Shown here: one piece after another, positions 45,301 to 54,563 of the stretch
How positions within the stretch are numbered: the first letter of the stretch is position 1
How the letters are laid out: the number at the start of each line of letters is the position of its first letter
Source of the DNA: Photobacterium indicum
GTDB lineage: Bacteria; Pseudomonadota; Gammaproteobacteria; Enterobacterales; Vibrionaceae
Length of the DNA: 64,000 nucleotides
Direction: 5' to 3'
Assembly: GCF_003026215.1 (NCBI RefSeq)
Contig: NZ_PYOC01000001.1
Location: 1,054,001-1,118,000 of the forward strand
The notes under the pieces: model-generated
The model's input: only the letters and a program-made list of their open reading frames with translations
Told to the model about the DNA's origin: nothing
Databases searched by the model: none
Translations under genes and position numbers: made by a program

Positions 45301-45883
45301 GGTGATGGATACAGAAGTGTACTCAAATACCGGTGGGCAAGCGTCAAAAGCAACGCCGTTAGCTGCAACTGCAAAATTTGCTGCTGGTGGTAAACCAACA
45401 TTCCGTAAAGAATTAGGTTTACAAGCGATTTCATACGGTAATGTTTATGTAGCTCAAATTTGCTTAAATGCTAATCCACAACAAGCACTGCAAGCGCTAC
45501 GTGAAGCCGAAGCTTATAATGGACCATCATTAATTCTGTCTTACAGCCCATGTATCGCACATGGCTTTGATATGACTCAAGCTCGTCAGCAAGCGAAAAA
45601 AGCGGTTCAGTCTGGGCATTGGCCTTTGTATCGTTATAATCCGACATTGAAAGAGCGAGGTGTTAATCCATTCATGCTTGATTCACTTCGTCCATCGATA
45701 ACCAAAGCGGATTTTATGGATGCAGAAAATCGCTTCAGTAATTTATTTAAAACTAATCCAGAAAATGCTGACGCTATGTTTGCTCAAGCACAACAAGTAG
45801 CATTAAGCAAATGGGCCGTATTTGAAGAAATGGCAGAGACGAATCCTAGTTGGTTTATGCCGGAACTCAGTGCATTAAAATAA
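42311..45883 (+). CDS. nifJ: Pyruvate:ferredoxin (flavodoxin) oxidoreductase
   Basis: A 1190-residue single-chain PFOR of normal length. It converts pyruvate and CoA to acetyl-CoA and CO2 and reduces ferredoxin or flavodoxin. Domains in order: the pyruvate-binding domain I (YPITPSSPMAELADQFA), the middle domains, two 4Fe-4S clusters (CIQCGNCSFICP and CMGCTLCVDACP), and the C-terminal TPP-binding domain (CAGCGETAVVKTI, GDGWAYDIGYGGLDH, DTEVYSNTGGQASK). The Cys of CAGC is one of the ligands of the proximal cluster. It is co-transcribed with the GltD-like gene and has a terminator 35 bases later. A role in anaerobic metabolism is expected. Confidence 0.97.
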   Translation: MSHQYKTMDGCTAVTHIAYRTNEVAAIYPITPSSPMAELADQFAAEKKLNLWGDIPNIIEMQSEGGAAGATHGSLQTGALTTTFTASQGLLLMIPNMYKIAGELTSTVFHIAARSLATGALSIFGDHQDVMACNQTGFAMLASSSVQQAHDNALIAQVATLESRVPFMHFFDGFRTSHEVNKIEVISDDVIREMINDEFVIAHRKRALAPERAFIRGTAQNPDIYFQGREAVNPFYKAVPQIVENAMNKFADLTGRQYKPFSYYGDPEATSVMIIMGSGAQTTRLVVDDLNAKGAKLGLIEVHLYRPFAADYFMKTLPVTCQHLVVMDRCKTPGAVAEPLYTDVMSVLAEQCSMGNLAAMPKLTGGRYGLSSKQFTPAMVRAAFDNAISENIIRQFTVGINDDVSFTSLTIDNNYTLEPVNSVRAIIYGWGSDGTVGASKSTIKIIGGIDGKFVQGYYDYDSKKAGSRTVSHLRFGEHLIEAPWMIERASFVGINQFNFLTKFDCLEHAEVGATVLLNSPYNADDVWSQLPYAVQQQIITKKLSLYVLDAMKVAAETNMGRRINTIMQTGFFMLANVFPQQEAIAQIKHSIEVTYARKGQRVIEMNWNAVDHAVSATQKVMVPTTVTSLIGIKETITDQHPVFLQKVTKEVMAMRGDLIPVSEIPADGTFPSGTTQFDKHRQAVSVPSWDPELCIQCGNCSFICPHATIRAKLYRKDALDTAPENFKHADVAARGFPDMAYSIQVYAEDCMGCTLCVDACPAHCATDSNRKALQMAPAVDEWEKQAVNVEFFDDLPLLPINQVDYSTVKGVQFLPPHFQFPASCAGCGETAVVKTISQLFGERLMIANATGCSSIYGGNMPSTPWTQGANGCGPAWSNSLFEDNAEFGLGYRISVDHQEKAARRLLNELQHHIGAELVQAALNADQSSEVGCREQRDRVTEIRQHIHGHPKAAELDSVIDAMVKRSIWLMGGDGWAYDIGYGGLDHALGTSRNINILVMDTEVYSNTGGQASKATPLAATAKFAAGGKPTFRKELGLQAISYGNVYVAQICLNANPQQALQALREAEAYNGPSLILSYSPCIAHGFDMTQARQQAKKAVQSGHWPLYRYNPTLKERGVNPFMLDSLRPSITKADFMDAENRFSNLFKTNPENADAMFAQAQQVALSKWAVFEEMAETNPSWFMPELSALK

Positions 45884-45918
45884 GATTTTTAGTCACTGCT
45901 TGTTAGAAAGTTAAAGGG

Positions 45919-45950
45919 AAGGCTAAGTGTTTACACGCTTAGCCTTTTTT
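45919..45950 (+). terminator. Rho-independent terminator after nifJ
   Basis: GGCTAAGTGT-TTA-CACGCTTAGCC followed by six T. Confidence 0.88.
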
Positions 45951-46386
45951 AGTCGATTAATGTTCAGTTACTTAAAATCACGTTTAGAAAAGCGATAGTT
46001 TTAATGCTACTGGTAATGCTATTCCAATGAGAAGAACGTTTTTCATTCCATTTATCCTTTTTGATGTACCCATATTCTATTTTTATACTCACAGGATCTT
46101 TTTAATATAGCGTCTTATTTATTGGGGGTTAATAACCCGTATTAATAAAGGGCAAAGAGATCTATGAGTTATGAATATTTATTGGGTAAGTTGGGCTTCC
46201 TTAAATGAGATAACCTTGCTCCATGTATGGATATTATGCGGAGTGGTTGATTTATGAACAGCTGGAAAAAACGATAACGGTTATCGATAAAATAGATGGC
46301 GGAAATGGAGTAAATGCTAATTATTTTGTTTTTAAACGCTTTGTGGTTGTTTTAGGCGTTGCTTGGCTTAGTGTAGAGAGAAGTCG
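45951..46386. other. Intergenic region without a convincing gene
   Basis: A 60-codon frame at 46223-46405 runs into the repeat at 46387 and has no ribosome site; I reject it. Nothing else found. Confidence 0.5.
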
Positions 46387-46438
46387 TCGATTGATGGTGA
46401 TTTAAATGAAATGGCATTCATTAATATGAATGCCATTT
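46387..46438. repeat. 52-bp direct repeat with terminator hairpin, copy 1
   Basis: TCGATTGATG through ATGAATGCCATTT, repeated at 50043-50094 with few differences. It includes the hairpin AATGGCATTCAT-TAAT-ATGAATGCCATT followed by a T run on this strand, a likely terminator for a plus-strand transcript. Together the two copies flank the surface lipoprotein gene. Confidence 0.8.
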
Positions 46439-46514
46439 TTCTATTATCACATCAAGTATGAATGAATCTTCATTTCCTGCAAACAGGGCTTTTTAAAGCC
46501 AATAAAGCAGGTTG

Positions 46515-49500
46515 TTAGATGTTAAATTTCAGGTTTACTGTATTCCATTCGTAAACTTTGCGCATTTTACTTTGCGCATCGGCGTCAATGGACTCTAGGT
46601 ATCCTTTTTTATCTTCATCTAGTTTATGGTGTTCAACATACGAACCACCTGTTGGTGTATCAATAAAGTCGAACTTACCTGAGCGGAATATAACGAGTGG
46701 GTTGACTAACTCCCACTCACCAGCAGTTAGATAGTGGTTATCCAATACTGTGAATTTGGTGAAGTGGTTTGCACGTTCCCCTTCTATTTTGCAATCATTC
46801 TGTCCATCAGTATCGAAATTGATGGCCATGCTCGGTGTTAATGAGCTGCTATCGCTATAAGTTGATTCACAACCATCATAACGACTGATCAATACTGCTA
46901 CTGCTTTTCTTTCCTTTATATCATCGCTGCCAACAGGTTTAACTTTAAGAATGGTATAGTAACCATTGCCGTAAGTTGTTATGTCTGTTTGTAATGGCAC
47001 ATAATGACTTGTATAGCCCTTAAAGTAGAACGAACTTCGTAATAGTTTGTTGTAACGAGTGCTATTTAGACCACTTTCAATAACTTGTGATTGGTTAGAG
47101 CTAGAAAATGTAACTGTGTAGTCTTTATCTGAGTCATTCGGCAGTGGTGGGTGAATTTTAATTACACCATAATCTGCTTGCTCGGAGCCACTTTTTGCTG
47201 CCTGGTATTTTTCGCTTTCACTCTCTGTGACTGCAAAATTGACAGAAAATGGATAATCTTGAATATCAGAAATAGTGCCTAAGCGAGTATTGAAGTTATA
47301 GTTAAATCGAGGGTTAGGTGAGGCCGCTTGCATAAAAGTTCTCGCGCCGTACTGCTTAGAAATAACTTTAATCGACTTTTTTTGTTCTAACGGAGTGTAG
47401 TAGACATTAAGATTTTCAACTTTAATACCTGGGTGCACTTCTTTTAGTACAGTAAGGTAGCTTCGTCCGTTCACTTGTTGGTAGTTTCTTGATGTACCTT
47501 TATAGGAAATGTACACTTTACCGGCAGATTTTAACTCGATATAACCATTTGCGTTGTTAGTTACTTCAGCGATAGCTGCATTATCGACAGTGAAGTTAAG
47601 CTTCCACAGGTTACGTGAAATTTTAGGCTGGTAGAACTTATCTCCACCAAGCGCGATCTCAGATGGATACTCAACGACTAAATCCGCTTTAGCTTGATGA
47701 ACTGTTGCGGTAAAAGTGGCTTTGGATTCGGCAAAGCTTTCGTTACCACTGTCAATAACTTCAATTGTAGTATTACCAGCATTCTTAACTGTCATCAGGC
47801 CTGATGTACCGTCAATACTGACAACGTCAGCTGGACTGCCGCTTTTTATACTGTAGCTAATTGTCCCTTTTTTACCCTCGACTTTAGGCGCATCGATAGT
47901 TTTTGTATCAATTTGGTACGTTGCTGATACAGAGCTAGTTGCGAGTGTTAAGCGGTTATCTGCTGGCGTGATATTAATCTCGACAGTTTTCTTCTCAGAC
48001 TCCAGATATTGGTCATCTTGAGGCCAGTACAGTTCAAGGGTCGCAGAACCTGCTCGGTTAATGCTAATTGTTTTAGCCGCTTGGTTTAACGAAATCGCGT
48101 TTTCAGAATTCGCTTTTTCGCTAACAATTGGTGCTGTCGAAACCGGATTACTATCTTGTGAGTAATCATAGAGGTCAGAGAAATTAAGAGTACTTGTTGA
48201 ATACTTCTGATTAACAGGGCTAACGGTAAAGCTATTACGCTTTGCACGCTTAACATTGACAGTTAATGTTGTTGTTGCAGCACTGTATAGCTCTGATGTG
48301 TCAGTGACTTCAACCGTTGTTATTCCAGACTTTAACGTAGTGAGCTTACTACCATTTGCCGTTAGAATATTTGTATCTGCGGCTTTAAGTTGCAATGTTC
48401 CTTTTTGCCCTGGAATTGAAACTATATGTTCAGAATTGGAATATGTGTAGTTGGCTGTCTGTGGGGTTAAGACTGGGTGCGTTGCTTTAACAACATTAAA
48501 AGTGACCACAGTTGATGCATTGACATAATTCGAACTTTTATCAGTTACTTTTACTTTAACTTCACCTAAGCCTGTCGTTAGGAAAGAGCCATTAGTTTTA
48601 CTGAAGTTACTGATGTTATTACCAGATACAAGCTCATAGCTTAAAGTCCCTTCTTGGTGTTTTAACTGTAAGTTCAACGGTTGAGTAGTAGTCGAAAATG
48701 GGATTTCTCTTGTAACACTCGCGCTAAAGGCTGCTGGGCGCTCACCTTTTTCGACCGTTACAAGAAAGCTATCGTAAATTGCGGGTTGATTTGAATATAT
48801 AGATCTGAAGCTAATGTTGACATTAGTGCTACCGACTTTTAAAGGTTGGATATCACCTGTTTTTTCATCAATATTGATGAGATCAGGATCATCTGCATGG
48901 AATGTGTAAGTCGCTTCGCTACTTAAAATCTGATGGTATGGTTGTGTACCATATTTCATTGTTATCGGACTGAAATTATTGACAATCGCTTTTTTAATAT
49001 CGATTTTAAATGGGATTTTGTAGGCAGCATAATTGCGGTTACCAGCATCGACTATATATCCGTTTACAGTACCTGAATGCTTAGGTGTAATCGCAAATGT
49101 ATAACCGCCTACATATTGAAGGTCAACGAGTGCGATAGATGCAGAATCTAGCTCAATGCTTAAATCACCACGAGGGTTATTAACAGTAAAGCTTCTGGAT
49201 GCATCTTTTTGATCAAGTATGACTTCTTTTGAAAGTGGATTTGGCGCCTTTGCCTTTTTAACTTTGACAGTAAAGGTTGAGCTAGAAGTTTGGTAGTCAT
49301 CACTTGTGTCAGTCACTTTATAAGTGAGTTCACCCGCGTTAAGTATGGTGAACTTATTATTGAAAGGGTCAAGGTCAGCAACATTGTTATAACCCGAGCT
49401 AAGCAGCTCATAGTCCAGTGTGCCAATTTGATTTTCGATAGTAAGGCTAACGTCATTATCTTGACCATATGTGAGCTCAATATTTTCAACATTTAGTTGC

Positions 49501-49667
49501 ATTCTTGGCTGTTTGGACGGCTTAGGTGCTGGTGTGGTGGGGCTTGTCGTTGGTTTTGTCGGTGCAGGGGTAATAGATTGCGATGATGAGTCACCACCAC
49601 CTCCGCCGCCACACCCAGAAAGTGAAAGGCTCGTTGAGATGAATATAGCAAGTATTTTATATTTCAT
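46515..49667 (-). CDS. Large repetitive surface lipoprotein
   Basis: A 1050-residue protein with a lipoprotein signal (lipobox LSGC, Cys19) followed by poly-Gly and a Pro/Thr/Ser linker to about residue 55. The body has about eight or nine related beta-rich repeats of roughly 80-90 residues, each with a segment like GTLDYELLSSGYNNVADLDP and a closing TVKVKKAK or similar, as in bacterial Ig-like/cadherin-like adhesins. The last 300 residues are non-repeat. The Cys-Gly-rich start is frequent in Vibrionaceae surface proteins. It may act in adhesion or polysaccharide binding; no enzyme motif is seen. A weaker AT-rich promoter region lies at 49670-49860. Confidence 0.85.
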   Translation of the reverse strand: MKYKILAIFISTSLSLSGCGGGGGGDSSSQSITPAPTKPTTSPTTPAPKPSKQPRMQLNVENIELTYGQDNDVSLTIENQIGTLDYELLSSGYNNVADLDPFNNKFTILNAGELTYKVTDTSDDYQTSSSTFTVKVKKAKAPNPLSKEVILDQKDASRSFTVNNPRGDLSIELDSASIALVDLQYVGGYTFAITPKHSGTVNGYIVDAGNRNYAAYKIPFKIDIKKAIVNNFSPITMKYGTQPYHQILSSEATYTFHADDPDLINIDEKTGDIQPLKVGSTNVNISFRSIYSNQPAIYDSFLVTVEKGERPAAFSASVTREIPFSTTTQPLNLQLKHQEGTLSYELVSGNNISNFSKTNGSFLTTGLGEVKVKVTDKSSNYVNASTVVTFNVVKATHPVLTPQTANYTYSNSEHIVSIPGQKGTLQLKAADTNILTANGSKLTTLKSGITTVEVTDTSELYSAATTTLTVNVKRAKRNSFTVSPVNQKYSTSTLNFSDLYDYSQDSNPVSTAPIVSEKANSENAISLNQAAKTISINRAGSATLELYWPQDDQYLESEKKTVEINITPADNRLTLATSSVSATYQIDTKTIDAPKVEGKKGTISYSIKSGSPADVVSIDGTSGLMTVKNAGNTTIEVIDSGNESFAESKATFTATVHQAKADLVVEYPSEIALGGDKFYQPKISRNLWKLNFTVDNAAIAEVTNNANGYIELKSAGKVYISYKGTSRNYQQVNGRSYLTVLKEVHPGIKVENLNVYYTPLEQKKSIKVISKQYGARTFMQAASPNPRFNYNFNTRLGTISDIQDYPFSVNFAVTESESEKYQAAKSGSEQADYGVIKIHPPLPNDSDKDYTVTFSSSNQSQVIESGLNSTRYNKLLRSSFYFKGYTSHYVPLQTDITTYGNGYYTILKVKPVGSDDIKERKAVAVLISRYDGCESTYSDSSSLTPSMAINFDTDGQNDCKIEGERANHFTKFTVLDNHYLTAGEWELVNPLVIFRSGKFDFIDTPTGGSYVEHHKLDEDKKGYLESIDADAQSKMRKVYEWNTVNLKFNI

Positions 49668-50042
49668 ATAAGTCTTTTATGTTGTGGAATGGTTGTATTT
49701 TTGAGATTAGCCGTAACATTTGAACAGTGTTCTTTTGGAGGCGGTAATTTATTACAAAATGTAAATATTCTCAATAGTTATATGAATGATTATTGCCAAT
49801 ATAATTCAATTGATTAATAAATACTTTATTTATGAATGTTTATATATGGAGGGGTAATGGCTCTAATGCTGTCTCTCTTCATTATATGTCACTAATATTT
49901 AAAGCAATTCGCCCTTAGTCTGAAAGCTATCCACTAATGAATTGGATGTTTAGTATTCTGTCTGTGCTGGGGGGGTAAAACCTTATTGGTATTACAGAGA
50001 TTATTGTTGTGATTATTGTTGCTACTGGTGTCTGGAAAATAG
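49668..50042. other. Intergenic region upstream of the surface lipoprotein gene
   Basis: AT-rich, likely to hold the promoter of the lipoprotein gene. There is no gene on either strand. Confidence 0.5.
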
Positions 50043-50094
50043 TCGATTGATGATGACCTAAATGAAATGGCATTCATTAATATGAATGCCATTT
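50043..50094. repeat. 52-bp direct repeat with terminator hairpin, copy 2
   Basis: The same orientation and sequence as 46387-46438, with the ATGGCATTCAT/ATGAATGCCAT hairpin. Here the following T tract is interrupted (TTTATTTTG). Confidence 0.8.
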
Positions 50095-50170
50095 ATTTTG
50101 TTATTACATTAAGCCTTTTATCTCGGATTTGTGTTTCCGGCTTATCACGAGATGTAACTTAAAGTTAAGT

Positions 50171-51736
50171 TTACTTCATGTTCTCAACTTGCTTTTGTAA
50201 TTCATCAATTTGATTCAGTTTTTTCTGAAGACCGAGAGATTGAGCACTTATACTTGCAGGATTTAACAGCGTACCATTTTGCATTGGGTAACCTGGTAGT
50301 GTCGCGAAGAAATCAGCAATCACATCTTGAATTGGAACAAATAACCACATATTGTCAGCCATCCAACGCATGTACATGGAAGATTCATGCGGCGCTTTTT
50401 CAAATGGGTCTGCACGTAGGTGAATAATTTGCGGCCAGTTTGGTGTGAAACGAACGGCATCAACGATACTACCTTCCATAACGGCGAAGTTTAGTTTCCA
50501 GTCATTCCAACGAATCGCGTTTAGTTCACCATTGGCGGTAAAGTACATGAGTGAGTCACGCGGGCTTTCTTCTGCTTTACCTTCGAAATAAGGTTTGAAG
50601 TTATAACCATCAATGTGAACTTTCCAGTCTTTATTATTAGCGGTGTAGCCTTTGGCTAGTTGCTCTTTCACGTCATCAACACCAGCTGCAGCTAGGAGTG
50701 TTGGTAGCCAATCTTGGTGCGCCATCATTTCATTGATTTTAGACCCAGGCTTAATTACGCCAGGCCAGCGAACAAGCTGAGGAACACGCATGCCGCCTTC
50801 CCAGGTTGTGCCTTTTTCACCATAAAATGGTGTTGCACCACCATCAGGCCACGTCACGGTTTCAGCGCCATTATCGGTAGAGTAGATAACTATAGTGTTA
50901 TCAGCGACGCCAAGTTCATCAAGCTTATCAAGTAGAATACCCACCTGATCATCGTGTTCAAGCATGCCGTCGGCGTAAATGCTTACCCCTGACTTACCTT
51001 GATACTTTTCTTGTAATCGAGTCCATACATGCATACGGGTGGTGTTGTGCCATATGAAGAATGGTTTGTCAGCTTTTACCGCTTTTTCCATGAATGCGAG
51101 TGACGTTTCCAGGAACTCTTCATCGGCATGCTCCATACGCTTACGGGTCATAGGGCCTGTATCTTCGATCTTGCCATCTGCGTACGATTTAATTACACCA
51201 CGGGGACCGTAGTTTTTACGGAACTCAGGATCTTTCGGGTAGTAATATGTCTCAGGTTCTTCTTCTGCATTAAGGTGATAAAGGTTACCGAAGAACTCAT
51301 CAAAACCATGATTAGTTGGTAGATGCTTATCTTGGTCACCAAGGTGGTTTTTACCAAACTGTGCTGTCATGTAACCTTGATCTTTAAGCAAGTCAGCAAT
51401 AGTTGGTGCCCAGTCAGGAATACCATGAGTTGAACCCGGCATACCAATTGTTAGTAGACCTGTTCGGAATGGTTCTTGACCTGTAATAAACGCAGCTCGT
51501 CCAGCAGTACATGACTGCTGACCGTAATGGTCGGTAAACAATGCTCCTTCATTTGCAATGCGGTCAATATTCGGGGTTTGATATCCCATCATGCCTTGGT
51601 TATAGGCACTAATATTCCAGTAACCTACATCGTCACCAAAAATTGCAAGAATATTGGGCTGATCGGCAGCTACAGCAGTACCTGCTGTGGCTATTAGTCC
51701 CACGCTGATTGCTACTTTATTTAAATGATATGCCAT
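50171..51736 (-). CDS. Arylsulfatase, Cys-type (family S1)
   Basis: A 521-residue periplasmic sulfatase with a signal peptide ending in AVAA. The active-site motif is CTAGR with Cys80 (numbered from 51748), the residue that must be oxidised to formylglycine. Metal ligands are in FGDDVG and YSTDNGAE, and HTHNTTRMHVW-like histidines are in the middle (WHNTTRMHV). I prefer ATG 51736; ATG 51748 adds four residues. Its cysteine-type motif fits maturation by the anaerobic enzyme at 62646. Substrate unknown; sulfated polysaccharide or small sulfate esters. Confidence 0.93.
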   Translation of the reverse strand: MAYHLNKVAISVGLIATAGTAVAADQPNILAIFGDDVGYWNISAYNQGMMGYQTPNIDRIANEGALFTDHYGQQSCTAGRAAFITGQEPFRTGLLTIGMPGSTHGIPDWAPTIADLLKDQGYMTAQFGKNHLGDQDKHLPTNHGFDEFFGNLYHLNAEEEPETYYYPKDPEFRKNYGPRGVIKSYADGKIEDTGPMTRKRMEHADEEFLETSLAFMEKAVKADKPFFIWHNTTRMHVWTRLQEKYQGKSGVSIYADGMLEHDDQVGILLDKLDELGVADNTIVIYSTDNGAETVTWPDGGATPFYGEKGTTWEGGMRVPQLVRWPGVIKPGSKINEMMAHQDWLPTLLAAAGVDDVKEQLAKGYTANNKDWKVHIDGYNFKPYFEGKAEESPRDSLMYFTANGELNAIRWNDWKLNFAVMEGSIVDAVRFTPNWPQIIHLRADPFEKAPHESSMYMRWMADNMWLFVPIQDVIADFFATLPGYPMQNGTLLNPASISAQSLGLQKKLNQIDELQKQVENMK

Positions 51737-52060
51737 ATAAGAGTCCATCTAACTAGTGTCGTAAGAAAAGGTAGAGTAAATAGAACTGAAAACGTAAACC
51801 CATACTCGGTTTATGGGTACTTACTCTAAAGCGTCGCACTGTTAGTGTCGCTTTATAGTGTTTATAACTATTGGTTATGTGGTGAGTTTAACTTGATGAT
51901 TTAAAAGCGAAAGCTATCAATGCAGTGATGGTAGGGATGGTTTGGAGTGTGATGGGGCTCAAACATGTTTTGGTATCTCCGTGGTTATCATAACTAATAT
52001 AACCAAAGGTAATGGGCAAGTTGTTTAAAATGGCTTCAGATTGTTTTCGGGGCACAGCTT
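51737..52060. other. Divergent intergenic region of the sulfatase locus
   Basis: Contains an inverted repeat ACCCATA-CTCGGTT-TATGGGT at 51798-51818 that could be an operator for the divergent promoters. No gene seen. Confidence 0.5.
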
Positions 52061-53056
52061 ATGAACCACAACCAGCAACAGATATCGACACTTATCAATG
52101 AAGTAAACCGTTCCGTTATTGGCCAACAGCATGTTGTTCGTTCGTTAGTAATAGGGCTGCTGACCAATGGTCATGTGCTGCTTGAGGGGTTACCGGGTAC
52201 AGCTAAAACTCGTTCGGTCAAATCACTGGCAAATACATTAAATGCCAGCTTTGGCCGAATTCAGTTTACTCCTGATCTTTTACCTTCTGATGTAACAGGC
52301 ACTGAGGTTTATCAAGAGCAGCAGGGGACTCATCAACTGCGTTTTCAGCCTGGTCCCATTTTTAACAGTATTATTCTTGCCGATGAGGTAAACCGTGCCC
52401 CCGCAAAAGTTCAAGCTGCATTGCTTGAAGCGATGGCCGAAGGCACGGTTACGGTTGGTGATAAAACACATTGCTTACCTGAACTGTTCATGGTTCTCGC
52501 GACGCAAAATCCGATTGAACAGGAAGGTACCTACCCATTGCCTGAAGCGCAGATGGATCGCTTTATCATGAAGGTTACCGTTGATTTCCCTGAAGATGAT
52601 GCAGAGCTGGATATTATCCGTTTAGTCCGTCAGGAAGAGCAATTGTTATCGCTATCGCTAGGTAGTGACAAGCAGGAGCATCAATCAAAGGTACTTGATC
52701 CTGCTTTTATTCTTGAGGCTCGGCGTGAGCTGGCAGAAATGGAAGTATCAGATGTAGTCGAGCGTTATATTGTCGGCTTGGTAATGGCGACCCGCAAGCC
52801 TGCCCGTTATGAGGCGTCGGCACTGTCTCGTTGGATTGCCATTGGTGCGAGCCCTCGTGCTTCTATTGCACTTGATAAATGTGCGCGGGCCTATGGTTGG
52901 ATAAATGGGCGTGATTTCGTTCTGCCCGATGATGTACGAGCTGTTGCCTCATCGGTATTGGGTCATAGGCTTACTTTAAGTTATGACGCATTGGCTGATG
53001 GGATCAGTCACCAGCAGATAGTTACGGAGTTGCTTGATCATGTTGTGATTGGTTAG
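52061..53056 (+). CDS. MoxR-family AAA+ ATPase
   Basis: A 331-residue MoxR ATPase with Walker A GLPGTAKT (residues 43-50), Walker B in SIILADEVNRAP and sensor ATQNPIEQEGTYPLPEAQMD, the classic MoxR signature. It is first of a six-gene operon with DUF58, DUF4381, two VWA proteins and BatD. MoxR/VWA pairs act as chaperone-like assembly machines for metalloenzymes or envelope proteins. Confidence 0.96.
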   Translation: MNHNQQQISTLINEVNRSVIGQQHVVRSLVIGLLTNGHVLLEGLPGTAKTRSVKSLANTLNASFGRIQFTPDLLPSDVTGTEVYQEQQGTHQLRFQPGPIFNSIILADEVNRAPAKVQAALLEAMAEGTVTVGDKTHCLPELFMVLATQNPIEQEGTYPLPEAQMDRFIMKVTVDFPEDDAELDIIRLVRQEEQLLSLSLGSDKQEHQSKVLDPAFILEARRELAEMEVSDVVERYIVGLVMATRKPARYEASALSRWIAIGASPRASIALDKCARAYGWINGRDFVLPDDVRAVASSVLGHRLTLSYDALADGISHQQIVTELLDHVVIG

Positions 53057-53064
53057 GGGGAAAA

Positions 53065-54042
53065 ATGGTCAATCTATCTCGCTTTTCTTCATCTTTATCA
53101 GACAGCAATTCCGACCCCCGCATCCATTGCAGATATGATCGATTAATCAAGCTTCAGGCACAAGTTGAGGGTTTCAGTTTATTACCTCAACTGAAAGCGG
53201 GCAGTGTGCTATCGGGTCGCCATGGTTCGGTATTCCGAGGACGAGGCCTCAACTTTGAAGAGCTACGGCATTACCAGCTGGGAGATGATATCAGAAACCT
53301 CGATTGGAAAGTTACTATGCGTACGGGCAAGCCTCATGTTCGAAGCTATACCGAAGAAAAAGATCGCCATGTCATCATTTGTGTCGATCAACGTAGCAGT
53401 ATGTTTTTTTCTTCAGTAGAAGTGATGAAATCCGTTGTTGCCGCTGAGATAGCAGCTTTAATTGGTTGGCGAGTCCTGAAAGATAGTGACCGAATTGGCA
53501 TGGCGGTATGTGGTTGTGAGGGAATTAACTGGGTCAGATCTCGGCGGTCGCAAGCTGATTGGTTGCAGCGTCTGCAAGTTTTAACTCAAGCTAATCAGGC
53601 TTTGAATGTAGCAAGCCATGATCAAGTCGCAGTCAGCTTTGCCAACTTACTGGCAATGTTAGCCCGGTTGAAGTTAAAGAATACCACTCTGGTTATTCTC
53701 AGCGATTGGGCGGGTGCTACAGAGCAAGATATTAGCCACCTTAAGCACCTGCAGCGGCATAATGATGTGCTAGGTATCTTGATTGCGGATCCCCTTGAAA
53801 AGTCATTGCCGTGCCATAGTGCTAGCGATAGCCATTGGGTGGTAGGTGATGGTCAATTTCAACTCAATATCACCAATAGCCAGCAACTGGCACGGGTTAA
53901 TCAAGGGTTGGAAACACAGTTGTTGCTGAAAAAAGAACAGCTACTAAAGCTGATGGCAATGAAGTCGTTGCCAGTAATTGAACTTGATACCAGTGGTCAA
54001 CATATTGAGCTGTTTAAGCGTGCAATAGCAGGGGGGCGTTAA
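53065..54042 (+). CDS. DUF58-domain protein
   Basis: A 325-residue DUF58/VWA-like protein. The DUF58 core is GRGLNFEELRHYQLGDDIRN followed by DWKVTMRTGKPHVRSYTEEK, then VIICVDQRSSMFFSS, a VWA-like metal motif. It follows the MoxR gene by 8 bases and overlaps the next gene by one base. A partner of the MoxR ATPase. Confidence 0.95.
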   Translation: MVNLSRFSSSLSDSNSDPRIHCRYDRLIKLQAQVEGFSLLPQLKAGSVLSGRHGSVFRGRGLNFEELRHYQLGDDIRNLDWKVTMRTGKPHVRSYTEEKDRHVIICVDQRSSMFFSSVEVMKSVVAAEIAALIGWRVLKDSDRIGMAVCGCEGINWVRSRRSQADWLQRLQVLTQANQALNVASHDQVAVSFANLLAMLARLKLKNTTLVILSDWAGATEQDISHLKHLQRHNDVLGILIADPLEKSLPCHSASDSHWVVGDGQFQLNITNSQQLARVNQGLETQLLLKKEQLLKLMAMKSLPVIELDTSGQHIELFKRAIAGGR

Positions 54043-54563
54043 TGCAACATACACCCCCGAGTACATATATTTTACGCGAATTGATTGATGTTGCAGTGCC
54101 AAATTCAGTCTCGTGGTGGCCACAAACGATTGGTTGGAAGATCTTGGCGGTCTTGATATTACTGGCTGTTGGATATTGCCTCGCCAAAAAGATCCAAAGT
54201 TGGTGGTATAACCGTTACCGTCGTGAAGCTGTGCTGGCATTACAAGCGTTGCAACCTGAGTCCCCGACGGTTAATCAGGATATTTTGATTATCGTCAAAG
54301 CTGTGGTCACCTACTTAGAACCAAGAAATGGTGCAATGTTTGGCGAGCGGTTATTAGATTATATGGACAGCCTTTCCCCTCATTCAGATTATCGTTTTGC
54401 CTGTGAATCGGGTCGCCATTGGCTGCACTCGGTGGTAACAAAAAAAGTGACATTCACCCCGGATCAAGCTGCGAACATCATTGGTCAGGTAACGCTGTGG
54501 ATGGAAGAGCATGATGAGCGAATCCCCCACCATATTCAGGCTGGAGGGATAGATCATGTTTGA
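54042..54563 (+). CDS. DUF4381 protein
   Basis: A 173-residue protein with one transmembrane helix at residues about 30-44 (WKILAVLILLAVGYCLAKKI), preceded by LRELIDVAVPNSVSWWPQTI, the start typical of DUF4381. It overlaps the neighbouring genes and belongs to the MoxR-VWA operon. Its exact role is unknown. Confidence 0.92.
   Translation: MQHTPPSTYILRELIDVAVPNSVSWWPQTIGWKILAVLILLAVGYCLAKKIQSWWYNRYRREAVLALQALQPESPTVNQDILIIVKAVVTYLEPRNGAMFGERLLDYMDSLSPHSDYRFACESGRHWLHSVVTKKVTFTPDQAANIIGQVTLWMEEHDERIPHHIQAGGIDHV

Noticed and set aside
46223..46405. Plus-strand open frame of 60 codons
   Set aside because: No ribosome site, AT-rich, and it reads into the 52-bp repeat.
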